From assembly GCA_018398765.1 (NCBI GenBank), contig JAHBMJ010003420.1, positions 28,742-61,507 on the forward strand: a stretch of DNA of 32,766 nt, written 5' to 3'. The notes beneath the pieces are model-generated. The model worked only from the letters and a program-made list of their open reading frames with translations, was not told where the DNA came from and searched no databases. Positions 1-9,150 of this stretch are shown one piece after another. The position numbers were made by a program, and so were the translations under genes. This DNA comes from Chromera velia. Lineage: Eukaryota > Sar > Chromeraceae. The first letter of the stretch is position 1; each line of letters opens with the position of its first letter.

Positions 1-860
1 GGCACAGCGCTGGTGAGGGGAGGAGCAAAATACGTCTGTCTGAAGGATTGTGGACAGGCGTCTGTCCATACGGTCTCTTTTTGACTGACTGACTGACTGA
101 CTGACGTGATGTCATCGTTCCTGCAGACGTGTCTCAGAAGCCACTGGGTCTCCCTGTCAAGTTCTCTCCTCACATTCGTGAATCTGTAGGAGCCTATCAC
201 CCTGTCCTCTGTCCAGGGGGGGGGTAGCTTCAGCAGCGTCTTCTTCTTGTACACGCTGTGCCGCTCTGCAGAAGCGATTTTATGTATTAGTAACCGGATA
301 CACACTTCAAGACGTCAACAGGTCGAATGATTCCCATCCCCACATCCATCTGTAGATTTTGCAAAGATGCCCTGATGAGTGCTATGTCAAATTGTCAAGC
401 AGACCCCCGCTTTCTGTCTCCGTGCACTTCATAAAATTCGGCATGCAAGAGACGGAAGATCCCCCCCACGGATCAGGTCTGTATATAAAGGTCGGAAGAA
501 AGACTCACCTGTAATGAAGAGGTGCAGCAGACGCATTCCTTCGAAGTTCACCTTGTCGAAGAAATCAGGCCGCTTGCTCAGCCGCCGGCTTTCAATTTCA
601 GCAGCGCGGCACCCACATCTCACCATGTCGTGCGGCTTTCTGCCTGTCGAGAGCCACGCAAAAGGAGACAGAGAAAGAGACGCCATCCGAATGAAGGACC
701 CCGAGAGTGGCGCCAGGGATGAGGGACCAGCACGAGCGGTTTGGGACACGATCAAAAGGCAAAAGAGCGGCAGCAAAAGCCTCTGGGAGACGGCATTCAT
801 CTCATCGGTGTAGACGGAAAGCAGAACACGGAAGTGGACTGAACAGCCTGAAACTGTCAC
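1..860 (-). CDS. Partial gene: hypermodified-thymine-linked helical domain protein (HMUDK-helical / aGPT-pyrophosphorylase-like)
   Basis: Two exons are visible on the minus strand and the gene continues past the left edge. Exon 1 is 860-509, ending at a GTGAGT donor in phase 1. Exon 2 is 265-106, after a TCTGCAG acceptor and ending at a GTCAGT donor. The start is uncertain: Met at 860, or Met at 800, which opens a hydrophobic signal-peptide-like stretch (LLLPLFCLLIV). From about residue 95 the joined protein reads DFFDKVNFEGMRLLHLFI, then ERHSVY, PPPWTEDR, YRFTNVRRELDRETQW. This order (F..F..ER..Y, PWT-D, YRFxNVxRE-DR-T) is what I recall of the helical DNA-glycosylase-like family described for 5-hmdU DNA kinases and alpha-glutamyl/putrescinyl-thymine pyrophosphorylases. 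Those enzymes modify thymine-derived bases in DNA. Which clade this belongs to cannot be decided from the fragment. The leader would be odd for a nuclear DNA enzyme and could mean organelle targeting. Confidence 0.6.
82..105. repeat. (TGAC)6 microsatellite at an intron donor
   Basis: Six tandem TGAC units. On the minus strand they read GTCAGTCAGTCA and begin exactly at the donor that follows exon 2 of the partial gene at the left edge. Confidence 0.9.
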
Positions 861-1450
861 TCAGTTGTCACACGCCGTCTCCCGGAGTTTGACATGTCTG
901 GCATATATACATCGATACAAAACGGCAAAAGAAAATCCACTGACTACCCCATGCAATACACACAGAAGGGAAATCTCGCCGGAAGGGTCATGCATATATT
1001 GGAAAGTGAAACTTCAACCGAAGTTGCTGAGATTTGCTGAGAGTCTGTCATTGAAAGTGCGTACGTCTTTTGTCGATCTGACTATGTCTGACTCGATCAG
1101 ATTGGAAAACAAGATCTTCGCAGGGACAGGGGCTCACAATGCATGGCTCACTGTCAGTGCGCAACGCCATGCATGCATGCAGGTTTACGCTCGCGCATGC
1201 ACGCCCACGCTCGCGCATGCACGCCCACGCTCGCGCATGCACGCCCTCAAGGTCAGTCAATCTGACTCAGACTCAATGATCAATTCTCCTCTGCTATAAT
1301 TCTCCCCTCCTGGTTACGTCGTTACGATGCATCTCTTCAATTGCTCGAAGAGACCGACTGAATGGATGAAACATTTTACATCTCCTATACGTACACCTGA
1401 ATCCTCTCTGCTGTGTTCCAGAGGCTGAGACCCTCTCTGACGACGACAAG
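861..1450. promoter_or_regulatory. Divergent intergenic region with GCATGC cluster
   Basis: This 590-bp gap lies between the start of the minus-strand gene at 860 and the ATG at 1451, so both promoters or 5' UTRs should be here. GCATGC occurs at 1171, 1175, 1195, 1215 and 1235. GCATGC/TGCATGCA is a known AP2-factor site in apicomplexans, but it is also common elsewhere in this window. No convincing gene is seen. No TATA box can be assigned with confidence. Confidence 0.35.
1189..1248. repeat. 20-bp tandem repeat, three copies
   Basis: GCTCGCGCATGCACGCCCAC is repeated three times head to tail, with only the last copy changed (CCTC for CCAC near its end). Each unit holds one GCATGC. Confidence 0.95.
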
Positions 1451-4182
1451 ATGACGAAGAGATTGGTTTTCCTTTCTCTGACCCTCGCCGGGTCGCTTCC
1501 TCACTCGGCCAGAGGTGACAAGGAGCCCGTCTTCAATTTCGAGGGCATGTTTGAGGACTTTAAGCTGAACGTGCAAAAGCCGCTGGAGGGAATGGCCAAA
1601 GTTCCTGGTCTTGACAAGTTGGCCGGAGTGAAAGAAGAAAGATACGAGGAGAAGAAGGAAGCCGCCAACGAAAAGAGGCTTGACATTGTTGCAGACAGGG
1701 ATGCCGACCCAAATAACGAAAAGCAGACCCTTAAGGTTGCAGGAGTTGCCGGAGACCCCACCCGCCTTCTCACCCTGTCCCACGACACCAATGCCCCCGA
1801 CGTGCTGAACATCGAGGACGGAGATGCCGACGACACCAACGAAATCCAGAGCCTTACGGTGTCGGGAAGCAGCGGAGCTGCAACCCGCACCTTGTCTCTC
1901 TCTGACGACCCGTCGGGGGATGACACACTGAACGTTGAGGATGCGGACAGCAGCACCTCGAACGAAATTCAAAGCTTGTCTGTCACTGGGGTCGCTGGTG
2001 ACGCGACTCGCACCTTCACTCTCTCAAGCGACCCCTCAGGAGCCGACGTGGTGAACATCGAGGACGACGATGCCGATCCCACGAATGAGCTTATCACGGC
2101 CTTTTCTTTCGACAGCTCCTCCTCGACCCTCTCAGTCACTGAGGGGGACACCACTTCCACAGCAGACTTCTCAGCTTGCTGTGGGGGAGGGGGGGGCGGC
2201 AGCACATGTTCGACATTCAACACCAACTCGGGTTTTGGCTCCCTCGCCTGTGGGGGGTTGGGAAACGTTGCTTGTCAAGACGGCTCGGCATATTGTTGGG
2301 TCGGGGGTGGGCAGAACAACATTGCACAAACAAACAAGGCAACCATCGCGGGGGGAGAGGGTAACCAGGCGGCGGGATTCGCGTTCGTGGGGGGGGGGCA
2401 GAACAACATAGGCACCGTGTTTGGAGCAGTGATTGCCGGAGGTATAGGTAACTCCTGTCCCTCTGGCACCTACTGCGCGATTGGAGGAGGGCTCAGCAAT
2501 CAAGCAAGTGACAAAGCAACCGTGGGTGGAGGAGAAAGCAATCAAGCGACGGCATTCGGTTCTACTGTCGGGGGAGGTTTCCAAAATATCGCCAGCGGCG
2601 ATTCCGCCACCGTACCTGGAGGCCGAGATAACACAGCGAGTGGGCCCTTCTCAGTGGCGATGGGGAGATCGGCGACAGCAAACATGCAGAGCTCCTTCAT
2701 ATTTTCTGACAACGATCCGTACGATGTTGGGGGGACCTGGGGAACATCCACTTCGATGAACAGCTTTGAAATCTACGCCTCGGACCTTGTCGCATTCAAT
2801 TTGAGGACAGGACGGTGCATCATCGATGGAGGCGACGTCAGTGAATAGTGCCGTCAGCCAGCCAGCTGATCGATCAAAGAGGCAGTTAGTCAGCGAGCCA
2901 GAAATTCTGCAAGCCAGTGTCAAGCAGTTGAATAGTCAGCTATAACTTACACAGATTATGGGGTTCTGCTGAGAACGACAGACGTGAAGAGGCTCGACAG
3001 TAGAGACGCATGCAGGCACTCCCTTGTTTCCCTGTCTGTCTTCTTCCCCTCTCTTACTGCTGTTGCTCTTCCTCTCTGTCCCCTCTCTCCGCCCCCCCCC
3101 CTCTCTCTTTCTCTCCCTCCCTCTTTTTTCTTCTCTTCGCTCTGTCCGATCTACCCATCTCTCGTTTTCTCACGTTTCTTCACTGTCCTTTTCTTTTTCT
3201 TTTGAATTTACTACTCCACTTTGCTCTCTAATTTTGTACATTTCTGTGTCTGCTGGCCCGTCCTCTCGCTTTTGTCTCTCTTGTTTGTCTGCCTTCGTGT
3301 CCTTCTCCCGGGATTTCTGAGCACCTCTCTGGATTCATCTCCTTGCACCGTCGCGCGAACGATTCAAAAACAAGGTCGCAGATTCAAGGCGTTTTCTTTT
3401 CATCGACCACCCTCCATGCTTGGCGCCATGTTTTGGGCTTGGCTTGCGGAGACCCATGCACCCAGTTTCTTGTTTGTTCTTGTTTGTTCTCTCCCGCTCT
3501 GCAGGCGGCAACCGGACTCCAATGCACCGCATCCTCCGACAAGAACCGCAAGGAGCTCTTGGGGGAACCTGAGGGGAAGCAACTGCTCGATACTCTGGAC
3601 GCTCTGGAGGTGCACAGATTCAGGTGGGGGGGGGAGCGAATGAGTGAACAAATCAGAGAGTGAGTGGGTGTCTGTGTGGGGGACTGTGCGTGTNNNNNNN
3701 NNNNNNNNNNNNNNNNNNNNNNNNNNNNNNNNNNNNNNNNNNNNNNNNNNNNNNNNNNNNNNNNNNNNNNNNNNNNNNNNNNNNNNNNNNNNNNNNNNNN
3801 NNNNNNNNNNNNNNNNNNNNNNNNNNNNNNNNNNNNNNNNNNNNNNNNNNNNNNNNNNNNNNNNGGGGGGGAGAGATAGAAAGAGACTCTTCCTATCTGC
3901 TCGTGTGAATTGACTGCACGAGCTATGCTCTGCAGGTACAAACGTCCAGAGGACAACCTGAGAGGAACATCCGAGACGGACAGACAGCGCGCCAGAGCAC
4001 TGCACATCGGACCCACAGCTCAGGTCAGTGGCAGCACTCGCCTTTTCACCTCACGCACGCATGCAGGTGCTCTCTTCGATCACATCTGATCGCCCTCTGT
4101 GCGCAGCCATGCTAGCCAGCTTGCCTGCTTGGTCTCCACTAGGGCTGGTGTGAACTGCATCTGTGCACATGTAGATACATAG

Positions 4183-4213
<31 letters not shown>

Positions 4214-4214
4214 T

Positions 4215-4249
<35 letters not shown>

Positions 4250-5161
4250 AGGTTTCTTGTTGATTTGTGGCTGTAGGAAGATCTCCAGATTTGTGTGCCC
4301 CAGAAACTGTTACCCTCTTGTGCGGAAGGGACGTGAAGGACTGTGCTTACTTACCTTAATTCTATTGCTGCGATCAAAGCTCTTCGATCCTCCCTCCCTC
4401 TGCATGGACGTCTATTGTTTTCTTTTCCACTGCATGCATGCATGCAGGATTTCGCGGCTGCCTTTGGATTCGGTGCTGCAACCGCTGAAGGGAAGGAGGC
4501 GACGACTGTGTCCCCTGCCGACCTGGCCTCCGTCGGTCTGGTCGGTGTGAAGGAATTGAACAGGCAACTGGGAGATCTGAGGAAGACTGTGGCTGATCAG
4601 GTCTGTCAGCTGTAGGGGATAATTTGGGATGGACGATGGATACGCGGAAGGAATGATGCCTGACTGGCTGGATGAATGAATTTTCACCGTGTGAATGAGG
4701 ATATTGACATTTTTGAAACCCCTGTCTGTCTGCCTGCCTGCCTGATCTCGAAGAAGGATGTGTCACGCACCTGTAGGGTCAAATGAGAGAGAGAAGATTT
4801 GCACACTGCTGTCATGTGCGAGAGCAGCTCAAATTTCGTTGCGTATTTTGCCAGTCAGATTCACTTTCACGGGGCTGTAATGTGTCCCCTGTCCCCTCTC
4901 TCTTTGCCTTCTCTCTGTGGTCTCGTTGATGGTGCATGGACAATGCTGTGAGAGGAAGGAAGATCTGACATATTCCACGCCCCAATGAACGCTTGCCGGT
5001 GAAGAAATAGAACTCCGCTTGAGTTTCCTTCTTAGACTCATGTTTGCATTGAACGAACAAATGAGAGGCTGCAGGCGAAGGAGATCGAGGCACTGAAGGA
5101 GGGCTTCGCGCTTCTGTCTGCACAGCTGAAGCAAGGAGGGGTCAAGACCTACGTTGCATAG
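1451..5161 (+). CDS. Secreted fibre-like protein: stalk repeats, YadA-like head and C-terminal S74 intramolecular chaperone
   Basis: Five exons: 1451-2836, 3505-3623, 3936-4023, 4448-4600, 5036-5161. Phases match at every junction, giving 623 residues. Residues 1-22 look like a signal peptide. Residues 84 to about 244 are stalk repeats of 41 residues starting D-A-D-x-T-N-E-I-Q, as in bacterial and phage fibre proteins. A Gly/Cys-rich linker follows. Residues 284-413 are YadA-like beta-roll units (VGGGxxN.A....ATIAGG). After FIFSDNDP...NSFEIYASDLVAFN comes the S74 chaperone: SSDKNRKE with S473 and K478 at the spacing of the self-cleaving Ser/Lys of endosialidase chaperones, then FRYKRPED, the HIGPTAQDFAAAFGFG core and a C-terminal coiled coil (about 540-610). 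S74 domains trimerise fibres and then cut themselves off. The introns argue that this is a resident nuclear gene and not bacterial contamination. The ligand and cellular location are unknown. One intron contains an assembly gap. Confidence 0.9.
1700..2182 (+). repeat. Four fibre-stalk protein repeats within exon 1
   Basis: Three full 41-residue units (residues 84-124, 125-165, 166-206) and one degenerate unit (207 to about 244). Each opens with an acidic D-x-x-x-x-N-E motif, runs through a short beta-hairpin-like stretch (LTVSG...TRTLSLS) and ends in NIED or NVED. The units are clearly similar at the DNA level, so they arose by tandem duplication. Similar units occur as spacers in bacterial surface and tail-fibre proteins. 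Confidence 0.85.
2300..2689 (+). repeat. YadA-like beta-roll head repeats
   Basis: About nine turns of 14-16 residues with a GGG(x)xN(x)A core and small residues between (residues 284-413), matching left-handed beta-roll heads of trimeric autotransporter adhesins. One turn carries extra Cys residues (NSCPSGTYCA), which is unusual for a bacterial head and may form a disulphide in the secretory pathway. Confidence 0.8.
3694..3864. other. Assembly gap (171 N)
   Basis: A run of N inside the second intron of the S74 gene. It is flanked by G-rich, GT-rich sequence, so a simple repeat probably broke the assembly. Exon phases on the two sides agree, so no coding sequence appears to be missing. Confidence 1.
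4181..4246. repeat. (GATA)n/(GA)n microsatellite
   Basis: A compound GATA and GA repeat inside the third intron of the S74 gene. Confidence 0.9.
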
Positions 5162-5734
5162 AAAGAAATAGATCGAGGAAGTGAGGAAGCAAATTCGCTG
5201 ACATGCAGGCTTAGGGCAGCCATCCGGCAGGGCGTTCTGATCGGAGGGAGGCAGTCTAGGAGGATAGAAGGAGAGAGAGAGAGAGAGCAAGTCATTTGGG
5301 GAAACCTTGGCTGGCTGGAAAGTACTTTGTTCAGTACAGGTGTGAAGAAGGTTCGCTCGTTCCAATCAGAAAGTCATGTGTAGAGAGGATTTGCCACAAA
5401 AGAAAAAGCGACTCCGACCCACGTGCAGTCCCCTCTGAAGGAAGCTTCAGCAAACACCCCAATGCTCTTACGCATGCTTCCGTACAGTATGCATTGAAGT
5501 TGTGAATCTTTTTGCTTGTGCGGGCTCTGGCTTGACGTGAATGAAGTCGTTTGTTGCATGTACGATAAAAGCGATGGTAGAAACCTCTCTGTACACCCGT
5601 GCACACAAAGCCATTGGCAGTGCCAAACCTATGGCAAAGAGTCAGCCAAAAAGCCTGTGTCTGACAGACTCTGACAAAACCATACCAAACCACTTTCTCT
5701 GCATGCTTCCAATTCTCCCAATTCTCTCAACTTA
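5162..5734. other. 3' flank of the S74 gene, no gene seen
   Basis: This stretch follows the TAG at 5159-5161. It has a short GA run near 5269-5286 and open frames on both strands that match nothing I recognise and have no convincing splice context. It is probably 3' UTR and spacer. Confidence 0.4.
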
Positions 5735-6640
5735 ATGCAATAGGGCACAAACAAACTTGAACTTACTACTTAAATATTTTTTGTCGTGTATATATATCTA
5801 TGACCTAGCCTGTAACCTAACTAGGTACATACATATTTACCCTAGTATTTTAAGCTGCCTTTACCAAGCATATATTTTTTTTTGCCTGTTATTATCTAAG
5901 TTGTTATCTTGTCAGTGAACTATAAATTGAAAACTTTGGCCCCCACTTTAGCTAGAGCCTGCTCGTCTGAAGTATTGCTAGATATTTATCTGAAAGTATA
6001 TTATTAGATTTAAATGTAAAAATAAATTGATGTTAAAAAAAAATCTAACAATTTATGCTACGGCCCCTACCTTACTGAGTGTTTGATTTATAAAATCATT
6101 GTCCAAATCATTATCATCAATTTGTGGGCACTACCCTGCAAGTACCTAAAAATTTAAACAGGAATTTAGAGGAATTTAGAGGAATTTAGACAGGAATTTA
6201 GGGGAATATAGAGGAATTTAGCTAGGAATCTAAAGGAATTTAAAGACAGGAATTTAGAGGAATTTAGTAATTTTTGGAGGTGAATTTCTCATGAACTATG
6301 ATCAGTTGGAACTTGATATTAACGGTGCTTATAGATCTAATATAGGTCTCTAAGCACTGTCAATATCAACTTCTAACTCATCATCGTTCATAAGAAATTG
6401 ACCTCCAAAATTTAGGAATTTAGAGCTCTAAATTCCTTCAGATTCCTGTCTAGATTCCTCTAAAATCCTGTCTAAATTCCTAGGTCTTTGCAGGGTAGTG
6501 TCGGCATGACAGCGCATAATGCTGTTATACCAGTGTGATTATAATATTCAAACTGTAGCAAAAACACTAGCAAGCACATTTTCTAAGTCATTTCGACCTA
6601 GTTTTTGACAAGTTGACTGACAGGACTTGACATAGTAGCA
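5735..6640. other. AT-rich island
   Basis: Base composition shifts abruptly to AT-rich here, with TATATA, TTTTTTTT and AAAAAAAA tracts, against GC-rich flanks. There is no open frame of note. The foldback element at 6129-6500 lies within it. It may be a decayed transposon or an insertion of foreign composition; its own termini are not clear. Confidence 0.6.
6129..6500. mobile_element. Foldback/MITE-like element with CACTA-type terminal inverted repeats
   Basis: The left end CACTACCCTGCAA and the right end TTGCAGGGTAGTG are perfect 13-bp inverted repeats. The inverted similarity continues inward (ACCTA, AATTTA, ACAGG, GGAATTTAGAGG) and through the centre (GGAGGTGAATTTCTCATGAAC against its partner near 6380-6407), so nearly the whole element can fold into one hairpin. 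The left arm carries extra GGAATTTAG units and is longer. There is no coding capacity, so it would be non-autonomous. The CACTA ends suggest the CMC/CACTA superfamily, but no 3-bp target duplication is evident (GGG before, TCG after). Confidence 0.75.
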
Positions 6641-7465
6641 TAATCAAAATGTCGCCAAAGACTCAGTACGTGGTCACAAGAAAAAGGGAGAACACCTTCA
6701 GCAGGTTGGCTAAGAGCGCAGTGACTGTTTTTTTGCTGACACGACTGAATGTATGTCGCACGCGTCTCTCACCAACAGCCAGCTGGTCTGTCCCGTTTGC
6801 CACAAGTCAGTGTCCAGAAAATAGACTCTACAGATTTTCTTTCTGCCATTGGATTGGTTCCCAAGTGGGGAGAAAAGTCTCGGGTGAAAGAAGAATAATG
6901 ATAAGGACAGAGAGAAAAGGGCCAGCATTCTTGGTTTCTCGTGAGAGCTCTCTCGGCGCCTGGTCCATCCTTTTTCGTGCCTTCTCGTCTCTCTGCCTGT
7001 CTGTGACGTCTCCCCTCTGGAGTTTTTCTTTTCTTTTCTTTTGGGAGGGAGAACCTTGCTCCTTCCTGCTTTCTCCTCCCTTCTTCTGGCTTCCTCTACG
7101 TCCGATGGAGTCCCTCTCTTCCTCTGCCCCTGCGCTTCTCCCTCGCTCTCTCGGCAGCGTCCTTCTGCACTCATGGAAAGACTCAAGATGATGGGATACG
7201 AATCGAGACCCTCGAAGAAGGGGGCGAGGTGTGTGTGCTGAAATTGCAGTCAGTGGCTACAGCTGAGAAGCTGATGCACGGGCGACAGAGTCAGTGCTTC
7301 CAGATGGATTTGAAGGGTCTGCGCGTCTTTTTTTCACCCTAGAAACGATGCTTTTCTTTGTCAAGAGGACAAACGGAGCACAAGGAGAGGCACAAGAACT
7401 TTGAAGAGAAAAAAGAAAAAGAAAGGCTGTTCTCTCTCTCCCCTTCACTTTAGTCTCTTTTCCTC
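6641..7465. other. Intergenic stretch, no certain gene
   Basis: Open frames exist on both strands but are Ser/Leu- or Arg/Glu-rich and unrecognised. The region may hold further 3' exons or the 3' UTR of the minus-strand aspartic protease. A coding-like plus-strand stretch at 7159-7342 is listed separately. Confidence 0.35.
7159..7342 (+). other. Coding-like stretch of unknown origin (possible terminal exon)
   Basis: After a pyrimidine-rich CTCTCTCGGCAG, one frame reads to a TAG at 7340-7342. It includes DDGIRIETLEEGGEVCVLKL and QCFQMDLKGLRVFF and looks more protein-like than the neighbouring frames. No upstream exon or homolog is recognised, and the opposite strand is also open. It may be chance. 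Confidence 0.15.
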
Positions 7466-7761
7466 TTACCTCTGCCTATTCAAAAGAGAAAAAAACAGAA
7501 AAGAAGATAAGACAGATCGAGTCGGGCGGAAGGAGGGCGGACGGACCTGAGAGATCAGCATGCGAGACGGCAGAGGTGCATCCGGATGCCGAGCTAAGGC
7601 GAATCCGACGCTCCGTTTGTCCCTGTCGAACACTGAGTAGTACCGCCTGAGGGACAGAAGGACATTGAAGGATTAATTCTCCCTTTAATTTCGGCATTAC
7701 TCTTCCTTCATTCAGGGCAACTCGGGCATGCCCGTGAAGACTCAGGGTAGTGCACACAGAG

Positions 7762-7796
<35 letters not shown>

Positions 7797-9114
7797 TAGC
7801 ATTCAGAGGAAAGCATGGAACAGAATGGGAGAAAAAAGGGGAGCTCAGCTAAAACGAACAAAAGAATGACAGATCAAAACCGCCAGATCGAGCTCTTCCC
7901 ATACACTTGGTTCTCTCACAGCTTCACCCTGCCTATATTTAAGTGCAGCGTACAGCTTCATGCACATTACTATGAAAGAAGGGAGGAAGGAATGGAAGAA
8001 GAAAGGAGAGAAGGTATCCAGAAAGGATCGGCAGAGTCGTAAGGAAAAAGCAGAAGGAAAGACGCTCAAAAGACTCTCTGTCATGCGGTCGACTTGATGC
8101 AAAGCGAAGGAAAGGGGCAAGCCACGAACAACATCGTCTCCCTCTCTCTCTCCCTCCCTCCCTCGCTCCGTACTGATTCTCATTACGACGCTGACGTTTC
8201 TTGTCAACGCTTGATTGTCCTTTCCCGCTCTCCTCTCGCTCTTCCTGCTGCATTCTCTACCAAAGAGTCTCCATTCTTGCTCTTCTGTACAATGACCTCT
8301 CTCTCTCATCCCTCATGCACTCACTCACCTCAAAAAGGGGTCCCCGAAAATAAAAAGAGGCCCGTTCGGGGGGGCAATGTCCAGAGACATCAGAGCGAGG
8401 GTGCAGCTGGTACCGTCTGGGCTCTTCTCCACATAATCCTGCAACAGGCGAATTTACTTGTTCCATTTCTTCTCAGGCCTTCATGAGAAAGCAGAGCTCT
8501 GTGATGTTCGAAATGCTCTTTCCCTTCCATTCGACGAAAAAACCTGGCTACTTCACAAGAAGCCAAGAAAAAGCAGAGCACAGTACAGCAAAGCCCCGAT
8601 AGATCCATGCAGATGGCCCCAATGCGATTAATATCATTTATTGGTTCAATCTCATGACCTGCTGATCAAAATGCATCACCTGCCCATCATGCAGTTCCTG
8701 TCCTCATCTCCTTCTTCGCTTCAACCGCAACGAAGAGGATAAAAGACTACACCCCCAGGGCAGCCACTGCCTCCCTCCCCTCCTGTATGCCCTATAACAG
8801 AAGAGGAGAGACCAGCCAACGAACGAACGAACCTCGGGTCTGAGGTTGAGAACGTGGGAGCCTACGAGGAACCCCAAGTCCTCCAGATCGTCGAAATTCG
8901 AACAGTCCCCGTTCACCTGAGGGAGGGACACGCAGGGAGGGAGGCGAGGAAAAACGGCAACTTGGGTAAATAGCCGGTAAGTGAGGAAGGGGGGGGCAAC
9001 TGAGCAAGGGGAGGACAACGCGCGAATCGATCGGCAAGAGAGTGTGTGGAAAAGGCAGTGCGCAACTCTAGACCACGAAAAGAGAGAGAGAGAGAGAAAG
9101 AGAGAGATTGAGCG

Positions 9115-9150
<36 letters not shown>

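Larger units (their letters stand above)
3505..5161 (+). other. Region encoding the peptidase S74 chaperone domain (exons 2-5)
   Basis: Exons 2-5 encode residues 463-623. Exon 2 begins 10 codons before the predicted self-cleavage serine, so the intron sits at the fibre/chaperone boundary. Exon 3 ends inside the GPTAQ motif and exon 4 starts with DFAAAFGFG. The last exon is a Glu/Lys/Leu-rich helix, as in other S74 domains. All boundaries are GT-AG. Confidence 0.88.

Noticed and set aside
1189-1248. CRISPR-like array
   Set aside because: Three directly abutting 20-bp units with no spacers, in eukaryotic DNA.
2837-2848. Treating 1451-2848 as a complete single-exon gene ending at TAG
   Set aside because: A GTCAGT donor lies 12 bases before the end of the frame, and the downstream exons supply the S74 domain that follows this architecture, in phase.
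3024-3320. Overlapping Ser/Leu/Pro-rich open frames
   Set aside because: They are pyrimidine-rich intron sequence of the S74 gene, open in several frames at once.
3384-4016. Open frames spanning the N run
   Set aside because: Their length comes from undefined bases in the gap.
6649-7191. 180-codon plus-strand open frame
   Set aside because: Composition is Ser/Leu/Phe-rich low complexity with no domain, and overlapping frames on both strands are also open.
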